Shown here: positions 53,902-62,865 of the stretch, piece by piece
Position numbering within the stretch: position 1 is the stretch's first letter
How the letters are laid out: each line of letters starts with the position of its first letter
Assembly: GCA_903862935.1 (NCBI GenBank)
Contig: CAIOZY010000004.1
Span: 1-64,000, forward strand
Reading direction: 5' to 3'
Length of the DNA: 64,000 bases
Origin: an uncultured Opitutaceae bacterium
Lineage (GTDB): Bacteria > Verrucomicrobiota > Verrucomicrobiia > Opitutales > Opitutaceae
The notes under the pieces: generated by a model
Told to the model about the DNA's origin: nothing
What the model saw: the letters and a program-made list of their open reading frames with translations, nothing else
The model's database searches: none
Made by a program: the position numbers and the translations under genes

Positions 53902-55877
53902 GGGATAGTCACACGGAACGTCGCTCCGCCTCCATTAGTCGGTGGATCAACGGCGATTGAAGCATTCAGGCCAACCAAGATATCACGGCAGATTGCCAAT
54001 CCAAGTCCGAATCCCGTGGACTTTGTGGACTGGAAGGGTTGGAAGAGCCGAGTTTGCATTTCCGGGGCGATACCCGGACCGCTGTCGCTCACGGCTATCT
54101 CGATGTGGTCCTGAACCCGGCGGGTGGTGACCTTAATCCAATCGTTTCCGTCCCTGTTTTCAAGAGCCTGTATGGCGTTGAAACACAGATTGAGCAGCAC
54201 CTGTTTTACCGCCGAGGCATCGATGTAAGCCTTGTCCGGCACGGCCTGGAGATCCGTGAGAATCTGGACATGCCTGATCGCGGCCTTCGGGGCGACAAGA
54301 TCGAGGCTCGCCCTGAGCACCGGGTGCAACTCGATCACTTCCGAAACGTAGGCCCGAGGCGAAGCCAGCTCGAGGAGCTGCTCAGTGAGCCTGTCGATGC
54401 GTGCGACTTCGTCTGTCATCAAACGGAAAAACTTGTCTCGGAATGCCGCATCCTGGTACCGGCTCGGAAGCAGCTGCACGAATGTCTTGATCGAAACCAA
54501 TGGATTCCGGATCTCGTGGGCCAAGCTCGCGCCCAAGAGTCCCACTGTCGCCAATTGTTCAGCATGCTGCATCTTTGCTGTCAGGTAAGCTCGCTCGAAC
54601 GCACCCTCAAAAATCGAAATTAGCTCCATCAACTGCATCACCTGAGGATAGGTATAGGGCCTGTAGGTTGCCGGGACGCCGACACTCACGACTACGCCCA
54701 ACGTCGGGTTCTGTCCTACCGCCATGACACCCAGTCTATTGTCCGATAAAATCTTAGCCAATATCTGTCGTTCCGCGGAGGTCTTCTCCCGGGCCAGCCG
54801 CTCCGGGGAGATCCAGCGGAGTTGCCGCAGGGTGCGCATCGCAGCAGAGTCATCTGTTAGCTCGGCGCCCAAAGCCCTTACTGGGCCGCCATTCCCTACG
54901 AGGACCAACGCATTGTCAGTCTGCCCCCAGCCCTGCAGAATCTTTACGAAACCCTTCTCAAGGTTCTCGACCCGTGACTCCCGTCCAGCCACAGCAAACG
55001 CCTCCTGACGGGCCTTTGTGGCTTGCGGGAAAAACTTGAACCAGCGATCGAGCCAACTCTGCATGGTGACTGCCGTCAGAAGCGCAGCGATCGTAGTAGG
55101 AACAAAAGCCAGCCCCGTCGGAAGCATCTGTTGGGATCCAATGAAGACCAGATAGGCAACACCCGTCGCTCCCGCAATCAATGCAGCCTTGTTCACCGCG
55201 ATCAGAAGAATCTGGGCAGAATCGAAAAGCCGATGGGTCGTGACCGCATAAGCAGCGCTGGCATAGAATCCGAGGACCAAGAGTGGCTGCAGTTGGATGT
55301 AGACCTGGTCGTTCGTCGCAGTGTTGAGTATCATCGTCGCCAAAATGGCGACTACCACGGCGCACCCGCCGATCAACCACACTTGGAGTTCCATTCGGCG
55401 CCCTTCCGTAAGCGCTTTCGCATCGATAGAGGTTCGCAGAAGTATAAACCCGTTAAGCGCAAAGTAGCCGGTTATGTATGCATAGTAACCCCAGCCCCGT
55501 ACTCTCTGCAGTTCGGTAGAGTGAGAAGGTACAAAATAATCCGTGAAACATATCCACATCAATGCAGCCGAAACCACTATCCATACGAGCGACCTGAAGA
55601 GAGTGTTCCAATTCCAGAGCTTCTGACTCGATGCTATAATCTCCTTAGCAATCCAATAGTGAAACGGCAGCCAAGCTCCGACCGCGCACGATAGTCTAAA
55701 CCAGAACAGACCGCCATGGAGGAACGCCGCTACGTGCAGACACGCCAACCAGGCGGCCCAGTGCAGCGAACACGTGCAGACAACGCGGTTTACCGCTCGT
55801 CTGGGATTTGACCAAAGAATGATCCCTCCGGCAACGACGCCGATCAGAGCAGCCAACAGTGCTGTGGACCTCAGCAT
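53886..55877 (-). CDS. Multi-pass membrane sensor histidine kinase
   Basis: 663 residues. The N-terminal 280 residues hold about eight or nine transmembrane helices, a multi-pass sensor region of unknown input. A GAF-like stretch follows near 300-420, then the dimerisation domain with H-box LGASLAHEIRNPLVSIKTFVQLLPS and a complete ATPase domain: N-box LLNLCFNAIQALENR, DSGPGIAPEM and GFGLGLAICRDILVGL. This is the only membrane kinase of the operon and looks catalytically complete. It overlaps the ketosynthase gene by 7 bases and the downstream kinase gene by 16, so the three are translationally coupled. Confidence 0.88.
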   Translation of the reverse strand: MLRSTALLAALIGVVAGGIILWSNPRRAVNRVVCTCSLHWAAWLACLHVAAFLHGGLFWFRLSCAVGAWLPFHYWIAKEIIASSQKLWNWNTLFRSLVWIVVSAALMWICFTDYFVPSHSTELQRVRGWGYYAYITGYFALNGFILLRTSIDAKALTEGRRMELQVWLIGGCAVVVAILATMILNTATNDQVYIQLQPLLVLGFYASAAYAVTTHRLFDSAQILLIAVNKAALIAGATGVAYLVFIGSQQMLPTGLAFVPTTIAALLTAVTMQSWLDRWFKFFPQATKARQEAFAVAGRESRVENLEKGFVKILQGWGQTDNALVLVGNGGPVRALGAELTDDSAAMRTLRQLRWISPERLAREKTSAERQILAKILSDNRLGVMAVGQNPTLGVVVSVGVPATYRPYTYPQVMQLMELISIFEGAFERAYLTAKMQHAEQLATVGLLGASLAHEIRNPLVSIKTFVQLLPSRYQDAAFRDKFFRLMTDEVARIDRLTEQLLELASPRAYVSEVIELHPVLRASLDLVAPKAAIRHVQILTDLQAVPDKAYIDASAVKQVLLNLCFNAIQALENRDGNDWIKVTTRRVQDHIEIAVSDSGPGIAPEMQTRLFQPFQSTKSTGFGLGLAICRDILVGLNASIAVDPPTNGGGATFRVTIPCQPS

Positions 55878-57079
55878 TTCTCGAGAATCAGACTGGAATT
55901 AACCCCCGCCAAACCGTGGGCATTGATCAGGGTAAGAGAATGCTCAAGGGCCCTGCTGCTTGCGCTCAGATTGAGGGGGCACGCGGGGTCCGGATAGAGC
56001 CAGTTGACCGTCGGGGGAATGATCCCGTGGCGCTGTGCCAGGGCCGCAGCGGCGACCTGGATAGCCGGGGCGCCCCCGAGGGGATTGCCGATCGAGCCTT
56101 TGATCGACACCGCCGGAATATCCGGCAGCGCCGACTGGAAGACCGCGATGAGAGCGCTCGCCTCCGCGGCGTCGATCGCCCTGTGGCCAGGACCCCAGGC
56201 ATTGATCGAGTCTACCTCGTAGGGGCGGATGCCGGCCTCAGCCAAGGCGAGCCGGTTCGCCGGGATCAGGCCGCTGCACAGCTTGTCCGGCTCGTCGTTG
56301 CCGAACGCATACCCCGATATGAAGCTGTAGCCTTTCCTCGGGCTGGATTCCGGCTCGAGGACGATCATACAGGCGCCCTCACTCACGACGCCGGTCGTCC
56401 GCCAGAGGTCAAACGGGCGGTCCAAGCGCTCCGGCATCGCATCCGTCTCCGGCGTAAGCCCGGCGGCTCGGATCTCCAGGAGCGGAAATCTGTGGAGAGG
56501 GGCCTCGGTCCCGCCGCACAACGCAATCTCGGCCTCGCCTTCGGCCACCATGCGCGCAGCGTACCCGATCGCGTCGAGCCCGGAGCAGCAGGAACTCTGC
56601 ATGACCATCGTGCGGGCCGCCGTGCCGAGCACCCGGTTGATGGCTCCGGGAATCCCCGCCGTGCTGATGCTGTAGATCGTCCGCGGCAGAGTGCCATGTG
56701 CCCCGTGCTTGCTGACCGACTCGATCGAGTGGTTGATCGACCCGAAGTCCATCAGAGCCGTGCCCACAAAGATCGAGGCATGCACCCTTCGGAACTCCTC
56801 AAGTGATACCCCGGCATCCTGGATCGCGAGCATCGCGCCGGCGACAGCAAACTGGGTGTGGCGCGCCGCGCCCTTGGGAAGCAGACTCGGGTCCACGTAG
56901 CTGCCCACCCTGAACGTATCCATGTGAGCCGCCACCAACGGCCCATACTGGTCGCCCAGTTTGCCGTAGGGCCTGACCCGGCTGACGGGCTCGAGGATCC
57001 CCTTCCAAAAATCATCCCGGCCGATCCCCGCGGGGGTCACCGGACCGATTCCCGTAATCTTAACTCGCCTTCGTTTCAT
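55871..57079 (-). CDS. Beta-ketoacyl synthase-like protein with altered active site
   Basis: 402 residues, the length of FabF-type KAS enzymes. The thiolase fold is clear: RVKITGIGPVTPAGIG at the start, VMQSSCCSGLDAIGYAARMVAEGEAEIALCGGTEAP, FDLWRTTGVVSEGACMIVLE and ALEHSLTLINAHGLAGVNSSLILEKC at the end. The nucleophile Cys164 is kept. The first catalytic His (NAHGTST in FabF) is Trp295 in INAWGPGH, and the second (TGH) is Asn332 in IGNPLGG, while Lys327 remains. Such a protein should not carry out normal condensation; it may be a chain-length-factor-like, acyl-binding or sensing subunit. It sits between kinase genes. Confidence 0.85.
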   Translation of the reverse strand: MKRRRVKITGIGPVTPAGIGRDDFWKGILEPVSRVRPYGKLGDQYGPLVAAHMDTFRVGSYVDPSLLPKGAARHTQFAVAGAMLAIQDAGVSLEEFRRVHASIFVGTALMDFGSINHSIESVSKHGAHGTLPRTIYSISTAGIPGAINRVLGTAARTMVMQSSCCSGLDAIGYAARMVAEGEAEIALCGGTEAPLHRFPLLEIRAAGLTPETDAMPERLDRPFDLWRTTGVVSEGACMIVLEPESSPRKGYSFISGYAFGNDEPDKLCSGLIPANRLALAEAGIRPYEVDSINAWGPGHRAIDAAEASALIAVFQSALPDIPAVSIKGSIGNPLGGAPAIQVAAAALAQRHGIIPPTVNWLYPDPACPLNLSASSRALEHSLTLINAHGLAGVNSSLILEKC

Positions 57080-57121
57080 GCCGTGCCGGGGTTCTTGGGG
57101 TCTAGCGCCGGTAGCGGGATA

Positions 57122-58267
57122 TCAGCTCTTCGGCGCTGCCGGGAATGACATCCGCACGATCGTGCCCTTCGCGGGCTGGGACTGGATATCAAAGGTTCCC
57201 CCGTGCGCCGCTACTAGATGTCCGCAGATGCCCAGTCCGAGCCCCGTGCCGCTTTCCTTGTTCGAAAAACCGCCCTTCAGGGCCAGCCGCAGCCGCTCCG
57301 GATCCATGCCCGTGCCGTCGTCCGAGATCACAACCTCGACGCCTTTGGCCGTTGTCACAAACGCGATCTCGACGCTCTTCGCCCCGGCCTCCAGTGAGTT
57401 TTTGAGGAGGTTCTGGAACACCCGCATCAGCTCGAACTTGGACCCCAGGATCACGGCCTCCGGGGCTCCTCTCACTGCGATCGAGGCGTTGCCGAAGAAG
57501 ATCACCTGCTTGACGTCCCGGGCCACCTGGACGAGGTCAAGCTGGACCATCTCCGAGAGCTTCTTCGAGGCCTGGCGCCAGTTCTCCGAGAGATGATGGC
57601 AATATTCGGCGGCCTTCTCGACCATGGTCGCGTACTCGAGAAGCTTCTGCGCCATCTCGGGGTTGTGCTCGGAAAGGGCCTTCGCCTCCTCAGAGACCAG
57701 GCTCGAGTAGCCAATCACCACGGTGAGGGGATTGTTGAGGTCGTGGACCAGCTCGACCGAGGCCCGGCCCTGCCAGACCTGAGGCTTGGTCTGCTCGATC
57801 TCGCGTTTGAGGGCCGAGTTGAGCTCCACGGCGGCGGCTGCAAGCCTCGCGTTGTGGCGCCTCAGGCCTGTCGCCTTCGCCTGGGTGCGGACGGCACCCA
57901 GCAGTTCCTCAATGTCCGGGGGTTTCCTCAGATATTGGTTAGCCCCTCCAACCATCGCCAGCTGGGCCGTGAGCAGCGTTCCGTACCCCGTGAGCATGAT
58001 CACCCCAACCAAGGGGTCTATCTTGCGGATCTCCTCGAGCGCCCGGATCCCATCCATCTCCGGCATTCGGATGTCGAGAATCACACAGGAAAACGGCCTC
58101 TCCTTGATCTTGGCAAGGGCCTCCATGGCGCGATCCGCCGTGTCGACCGCAAACTCCGTCGAAAGCGCGAAGGCGACCGACTCGCGTGGGCCGTATTCAT
58201 CGTCGACGACCAACACCACAGCCCGGTCGGCCTCAGCCGCCTTTGGGGGCTCTTCCTGTCCTAACAT
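57122..58267 (-). CDS. Response-regulator receiver fused to histidine kinase
   Basis: 381 residues. The receiver domain at about 17-130 has the acidic pair VVDDE (D22, D23), phospho-acceptor D65 in VILDIRMPEMDG and Lys115 in YLRKPP. A short linker leads to the dimerisation domain with H175 in VELVHDLNNPLTVVIGYSSL and a complete ATPase domain (LLKNSLEAGAKS, SDDGTGMDPE, GTGLGLGICGHLVAAHGG). A CheY-like input in front of a kinase suggests control by another kinase. It is the first gene of the minus-strand signalling operon, 42 bases before the ketosynthase gene. The start has a good AAAGGACTT ribosome-binding region. Confidence 0.88.
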   Translation of the reverse strand: MLGQEEPPKAAEADRAVVLVVDDEYGPRESVAFALSTEFAVDTADRAMEALAKIKERPFSCVILDIRMPEMDGIRALEEIRKIDPLVGVIMLTGYGTLLTAQLAMVGGANQYLRKPPDIEELLGAVRTQAKATGLRRHNARLAAAAVELNSALKREIEQTKPQVWQGRASVELVHDLNNPLTVVIGYSSLVSEEAKALSEHNPEMAQKLLEYATMVEKAAEYCHHLSENWRQASKKLSEMVQLDLVQVARDVKQVIFFGNASIAVRGAPEAVILGSKFELMRVFQNLLKNSLEAGAKSVEIAFVTTAKGVEVVISDDGTGMDPERLRLALKGGFSNKESGTGLGLGICGHLVAAHGGTFDIQSQPAKGTIVRMSFPAAPKS

Positions 58268-58428
58268 AAGTCCTTTGGAGTTTTCATGTTCCTACGATCA
58301 TTGATGAGATGTAACCCCGCCCGGCTCCGATATTTAAGCTATTGCTTTGCGGGTTTTTACCCTGATGTCAAGGGGACCATCCGAGATTGGATTGCCGGCG
58401 GCGCGGCCGGAGACTAGACCGTCGCACT

Positions 58429-59610
58429 GTGGAGATCATTATAACAGTGCTTGCCGCGCTCGGCGGCGCCGTCCTTGTCTGGCTGTGGCGCCAGAGCCAC
58501 GAGTCCGCCCTGGCTGAGAGAATGCGGTCGACTGCGGAACAGGCCGCCCTGGAGAAGTTTGCGAACGAATTCAAGACCATCGCGGCCGACGCGCTCCGCG
58601 CCAACCGGTCCGATTTTCTCGAGCAGGCCAAACAGTCCTTTGACCAGCTCCGGCAGCAGTCCGTTGGGGACCTCGACCAGCGCAAGCAGGCCGTGGAGAG
58701 CCTCGTCAAGCCGCTGCGCGAGTCCCTGGAGAAGGTCGACGGCAAGATCGCCGAATTTGAGAGGGCCCGGGCCACCGCCTACGGCGCCCTCGGCCAGCAG
58801 CTCGCCTCCCTCAACGCCGCGCAGGTGCAGCTGCAGGCGGAGGCGGGCCGCCTCTCGACCGCGCTCCGCTCAACGACCTACGCCGGAAGCTGGGGCGAGC
58901 TCCAGCTGCGCCGGGTCGTGGAGATGGCCGATATGCTGCCGTACTGTGACTTTGCCGAGCAGGAGACCGCCGGCGATCTCCGGGCCGACCTGGTTGTGAG
59001 GCTTCCCGGCGGCCAGCGGATCGTCGTCGACGCCAAGACCCCGCTCGAGTCGTACCGGGCTATCAGCGACGCCCCGGACGAGGCCTCCCGGGCGGCGCGG
59101 CTTGCCGAGCACGCCCAGAAGATCCGCGGCCACATCGACTCCCTCGGATCAAAGGCCTACTGGGAGCGGTTCAAGCCGTCGCCCGAGTTCGTGGTGCTCT
59201 TTCTTCCCGGGGATCACTTTCTGACCGCGGCGCTGCAGGCCGACCCGAGCCTGATGGACCGTGCTTTGTCGCGGCGGGTGCTGCTCGCCACGCCGACCTC
59301 CCTGATCGCGCTGTTGAAGGCGGCCGCCTACGGCTGGAGACAGGAGGCCGTGTCCCGAAACGCCGAGGAGATCAGCGGGATCGGCCGGCAGCTCTACGAC
59401 CGGCTGGCCATCTTCGCCGAGCATTTCTCCAAGGTCGGCGCGGGCCTCGACGCGGCGACCCGGGGCTACAACTCCGCCGTGGGATCATTCGAGCAGACGC
59501 TGCTCCCGGCTGCCCGCCGCTTCACCGAGCTGGGTTCAAAGGGGGCGAAGGACCTGGAGGCCCCGGGGCCGGTGGACACCAGTATCCGCGAGGTGACCAA
59601 GCGAACCTGA
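58429..59610 (+). CDS. rmuC: DNA recombination protein RmuC
   Basis: 393 residues from the GTG at 58429 (VEIIITVLAALGGAVLVWLW, a membrane anchor); the track start adds 14 unlikely residues. A long coiled-coil stretch covers about 20-140. The RmuC nuclease-like domain follows, with GSWGELQLRRVVEMADMLPYCDF, RADLVVRLPGGQRIVVDAKTPLESY and FVVLFLPGDHFLTAAL, and DxK near the putative active site. RmuC limits inversions at short inverted repeats. It runs divergently from the signalling operon, so the about 160-base region before it holds both promoters. Confidence 0.92.
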   Translation: MEIIITVLAALGGAVLVWLWRQSHESALAERMRSTAEQAALEKFANEFKTIAADALRANRSDFLEQAKQSFDQLRQQSVGDLDQRKQAVESLVKPLRESLEKVDGKIAEFERARATAYGALGQQLASLNAAQVQLQAEAGRLSTALRSTTYAGSWGELQLRRVVEMADMLPYCDFAEQETAGDLRADLVVRLPGGQRIVVDAKTPLESYRAISDAPDEASRAARLAEHAQKIRGHIDSLGSKAYWERFKPSPEFVVLFLPGDHFLTAALQADPSLMDRALSRRVLLATPTSLIALLKAAAYGWRQEAVSRNAEEISGIGRQLYDRLAIFAEHFSKVGAGLDAATRGYNSAVGSFEQTLLPAARRFTELGSKGAKDLEAPGPVDTSIREVTKRT

Positions 59611-59617
59611 GCCGCGG

Positions 59618-60460
59618 ATGCTCCTGACCGGGTTATTTGTCTATCCGGTGAAGTCCCTTCGGGGCTGCGCCGTCGACCGGGCCGAGGTGGACGAGCTGGG
59701 GCTTGCGGGCGACCGGAGGTTCCTCGTGGTCGACGGGACGGGGAGCTTCCTGACCCAGCGCGCCCTGCCCCGGATGGCGCGCATCGCGACGAGCCTGGGC
59801 TCCGGAGCGCTTGTCCTTTCCGCCGAGGGGTCGGGGGCCGTGTCGGTCCCGAGGCTCGGCGGCGCCGCCGCCGAGCGGCGGGTCTCCATCTGGAGCGATC
59901 CCGGGCTCCGCGCCGAGGACTGCGGGGATGAGCCGGCGCTCTGGCTCGGGGACTTCCTGGGGGTCGCCTGCCGCCTGGTGAGGATAGGCCCGGCGTTCTC
60001 CCGGCCGATCCCGGCGCGCAAGATCCCCCCGGGGCTTTCGGGGAGGCCGGACCCGCAGCACCGCGTCGGCTTTGCCGACGGCTATCCCTTTCTCGTGGTT
60101 GGCGATGCCTCCCTCGGGGACCTCAACCGGCGGCTTTCCGCCGCGGGCGAGGCACCCGTGCCGATTGACCGGTTCCGCCCGAACCTCGTCGTGAGCGGGG
60201 GCGGGGCCTTCGAGGAGGACCGCTGGAAGCGGCTGCGGATAGGCCCGGTGACCTTCCATTCGGCGGGCCCCTGTGCCCGCTGCGCCATAACGACGACGGA
60301 CCAGGGGAGCGGCGAGCGGGGTCAGGAGCCCCTGAGAACCCTGGCCTCCTACCGGCGTAACCCGGACAAGCCTGGCGACGTGAACTTCGGCCAGAACCTG
60401 ATCCATGAGACCAAGTCCGGGATGCTTCGGGTGGGAGACCCGGTAGAGATCCTGGGCTAG
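59618..60460 (+). CDS. MOSC domain protein (YcbX/MARC-like)
   Basis: 280 residues. The N-terminal MOSC_N domain (LFVYPVKSLRGCAVDRAEVDELGLAGDRRFLVVDG) and the MOSC domain with FRPNLVVSGGGAFEEDRWKRLRIG and AGPCARCAITTTDQGSG give a YcbX-like architecture. The Cys in PCARC corresponds to the molybdenum-ligand Cys in related proteins. YcbX family members act in N-hydroxylated base detoxification with a reductase partner, but no partner is seen. It starts 8 bases after rmuC and is probably cotranscribed with it. Confidence 0.85.
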   Translation: MLLTGLFVYPVKSLRGCAVDRAEVDELGLAGDRRFLVVDGTGSFLTQRALPRMARIATSLGSGALVLSAEGSGAVSVPRLGGAAAERRVSIWSDPGLRAEDCGDEPALWLGDFLGVACRLVRIGPAFSRPIPARKIPPGLSGRPDPQHRVGFADGYPFLVVGDASLGDLNRRLSAAGEAPVPIDRFRPNLVVSGGGAFEEDRWKRLRIGPVTFHSAGPCARCAITTTDQGSGERGQEPLRTLASYRRNPDKPGDVNFGQNLIHETKSGMLRVGDPVEILG

Positions 60461-60472
60461 GCGCCGTGCGGC

Positions 60473-60865
60473 CTACCACTCCCCCACCCGGCCCCGGTCG
60501 GCCTTCCGGCGGGCGCGGTGCTTCTTTGACTCGATCATCCTGACCTTCTGCCCCCGGCTCTTCTGCCGGGTGCGACGGCCCTCGCGGGCGAGTTCCTGCT
60601 TGCGCGCCTCGGCCGCCGCGCGCCTGCGCTGCTCCAATTTCGCGCAGAGTTCGGCCCAGGCGAGTTCCCGGTTGGCCGACTGGAACCGCTCAGCCTGGCA
60701 GCGCACCTCCACCCCGGTCGGCCGGTGGCGCAGCCAGACGGTCGACGAGGTCTTGTTGATCTTCTGGCCCCCGGGACCCCCTCCCCGGATGAACCGCTCC
60801 TCGACGTCCCCCGGGCGGATCCCGAGGGAGGCGAGCCTGCCGATGATTTGGGGTGGTAAGGCCAT
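60473..60865 (-). CDS. ArfB-like peptide release factor (RF-1 domain, GGQ)
   Basis: 130 residues. The GGQ loop RGGGPGGQKINKTSSTVWLRH is the catalytic element for peptidyl-tRNA hydrolysis. A basic C-terminal tail (RRTRQKSRGQKVRMIESKKHRARRK) resembles the ribosome-entry tail of ArfB. It probably rescues stalled ribosomes. It is convergent with the MOSC gene 12 bases away and stands alone on the minus strand. Confidence 0.85.
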   Translation of the reverse strand: MALPPQIIGRLASLGIRPGDVEERFIRGGGPGGQKINKTSSTVWLRHRPTGVEVRCQAERFQSANRELAWAELCAKLEQRRRAAAEARKQELAREGRRTRQKSRGQKVRMIESKKHRARRKADRGRVGEW

Positions 60866-61001
60866 GTCCGCCAGTATCTAGTCAGAATCGGAAACTCTTT
60901 GCCGCGCCGCGAGTCATAGTTGAGCCTCCATCCAAGAATTGCCAGCCCCCGCGGCCGGACTCAACTTCGAGAATCACCCCCACCCAAAGGTCTTTACCAC
61001 C

Positions 61002-61961
61002 ATGATCAACGGTCCCACCTGGTCCAAGAAGATACGCGATGAAGTCGGCAAGGCCGTGATCGGCCAGGACTCGATCGTCGAGCGGCTGCAGGTCGCCCTC
61101 CTGGCGAACGGCCACGTGCTGCTCGAGGGCATGCCCGGCCTTGCGAAAACCCTGCTCGTGCGCTCCCTCGGCTCGGCCCTCGGGGTCCAGTTCGAGCGGA
61201 TCCAATTTACCCCCGATCTGCTTCCCAGCGACGTCGTCGGGACCATGATCTTTCAGCCGAAGACGGGCACCTTCAGCCCCCACCAGGGGCCTATCTTCGC
61301 CAACATGGTGCTCGCCGACGAGATCAACCGGGCGCCCGCAAAGGTGCAGAGCGCTCTGCTCGAGGCGATGCAGGAGCGCCAGGTGACGATCGGCGGCCAG
61401 ACTAAGCCCCTGCCCAGGCCCTTCTTCGTCATGGCGACCCAGAACCCGATCGAGCAGGAGGGGACCTACCCCCTGCCGGAGGCCCAGACCGACCGGTTCC
61501 TCTTCAAACTGATCGTGGGCTACCCCAAGGCCGAGGAGGAGTCGGCGATGATGCAGCGCTGGGGGCAGGTGACCCAGCAGCCGTCGGTTGCGGCGGTCTC
61601 GAGCGGCGAGGAGCTCTTAAGCCTGCGCTCCGAGGTCGACGGGATCCACGTGGCCCCGGCCGTGCAGGCCTACATCCTGGCGCTCGTGCGCGCGACCCGG
61701 GCCCTCGCCGAGGGATCGGTCGGCAAGCGCCTCCTCAACTATGGGGCCTCCCCGCGGGCCTCCCTGGCCCTCTACCAGGCGGGCCGGGCGCTCGCCTGGC
61801 TCCGCGGCCAGGACTACCTCGGGCCGGCCCTCGTCCAGGAGCTGGCCCCCGACGTGATGCGCCACCGGCTGGGCCTCACCTACGAGGCCGAGGCCGAGGA
61901 GCTCACGGCCGAGGGCCTCGTGGCCCAGGTCCTGGAGAAAACCCCCGTTCCGGCCGTTTGA
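61002..61961 (+). CDS. MoxR-family AAA ATPase
   Basis: 319 residues from the ATG at 61002. The MoxR pattern is clear: Walker A EGMPGLAKT, Walker B VLADEINRAPAKVQSALLEAMQERQVTI, sensor ATQNPIEQEGTYPLPEAQTDRF. MoxR ATPases act as chaperone-like partners of von Willebrand factor A (VWA) proteins. The gene starts a MoxR-DUF58-BatA-BatB operon and its stop overlaps the TTG start of the DUF58 gene. Confidence 0.92.
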   Translation: MINGPTWSKKIRDEVGKAVIGQDSIVERLQVALLANGHVLLEGMPGLAKTLLVRSLGSALGVQFERIQFTPDLLPSDVVGTMIFQPKTGTFSPHQGPIFANMVLADEINRAPAKVQSALLEAMQERQVTIGGQTKPLPRPFFVMATQNPIEQEGTYPLPEAQTDRFLFKLIVGYPKAEEESAMMQRWGQVTQQPSVAAVSSGEELLSLRSEVDGIHVAPAVQAYILALVRATRALAEGSVGKRLLNYGASPRASLALYQAGRALAWLRGQDYLGPALVQELAPDVMRHRLGLTYEAEAEELTAEGLVAQVLEKTPVPAV

Positions 61962-62860
61962 AAGCTCCCCCCTCCCAGTCGTCGGTCCTGTCGATCCTTC
62001 GGCAGCTCGAGTGGCGGGTCCGCCACGCCGTGGAGAACACCCTGAGCGGCGAGTACCGCTCGACCTTCAGGGGGCGGGGCATGGAGTTCGACCAGGTCGT
62101 CCGCTATGAGTTCGGCGACGACGTGCGCGACATCGACTGGAACGTGACGGCGCGGCTGGGCGAGCCCTACCGAAAGAAGTTCGTCGAGGAGCGGGAGGTG
62201 ACGCTCCTGCTCGTCTTCGAGGACTCGCCGAGCCTGCGGTTTGGCTCCGCGGAGCGGTCCAAGCGGGAGGCCCTCCTGGAGCTCGCCGGACTGGTGATGC
62301 TGCTCGGGGCGGTGAACCGGGACCGCGTGGGCTGGGTCCACGTATCGCCCGCCGGCCACGTGTTCCACCAGCCCGAGCGCGGTCGGGGCCCGATCCTGCA
62401 CGCGGCGGCCAAGCTTCTGAGCCAGCCGGCACCCCCGGTCGGCGCCCCGGGGGCCGCGGACATCCCCTGGAAGTTTCTCTCCCGGGCCGCTCCCAAGCAC
62501 AGCGTTCTTCTGTGGCTTGGGGACTTCCCGCCCCGCCCGGCCCCCGAGGGCTGGCCGGTCCTGAGGCGCCGCTACCAGACCATGGGCTTCAGGGTCGACG
62601 ACCCCTGGGAGCGCGGCCTGCCGCCGCAGGAGCTGTTCGCCGCGTACGACCCGGCGGCGGAGCGGCTCGTGACCCTCGAGGGCAGCCCCGCCGAGCGGGC
62701 CGCCCAGGCCGAGTGGGCCGCCCGCAGGGACGAGGCCTGGAAGGCCATATTTCCCGAGCCGCTGAGCCGGCTCGTCGTCACAACCCAGGACAACGGTCTG
62801 GACGCCCTCGTGCGCCTGTTTCAGGCGCGGATGAGGGCCGCGGGCGGAGGCCGCTCCTGA
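61958..62860 (+). CDS. DUF58 domain protein
   Basis: 300 residues from a TTG that overlaps the MoxR stop. The DUF58 signature FRGRGMEFDQVVRYEFGDDVRDIDWNVTARLGEPYRKKFVEERE is present near residues 25-75. The middle part has a VWA-like fold (LLLVFEDSPSLRFGS). It is soluble, without predicted helices in the membrane. DUF58 proteins always accompany MoxR and VWA proteins in Bat-type operons. Confidence 0.9.
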   Translation: MKAPPSQSSVLSILRQLEWRVRHAVENTLSGEYRSTFRGRGMEFDQVVRYEFGDDVRDIDWNVTARLGEPYRKKFVEEREVTLLLVFEDSPSLRFGSAERSKREALLELAGLVMLLGAVNRDRVGWVHVSPAGHVFHQPERGRGPILHAAAKLLSQPAPPVGAPGAADIPWKFLSRAAPKHSVLLWLGDFPPRPAPEGWPVLRRRYQTMGFRVDDPWERGLPPQELFAAYDPAAERLVTLEGSPAERAAQAEWAARRDEAWKAIFPEPLSRLVVTTQDNGLDALVRLFQARMRAAGGGRS

Positions 62861-62865
62861 ACGCC

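Noticed and set aside
60458-60475. Possible bidirectional terminator (taggc/gcct a) between the MOSC and ArfB-like genes
   Set aside because: Only five base pairs and no T tract; too weak to list.
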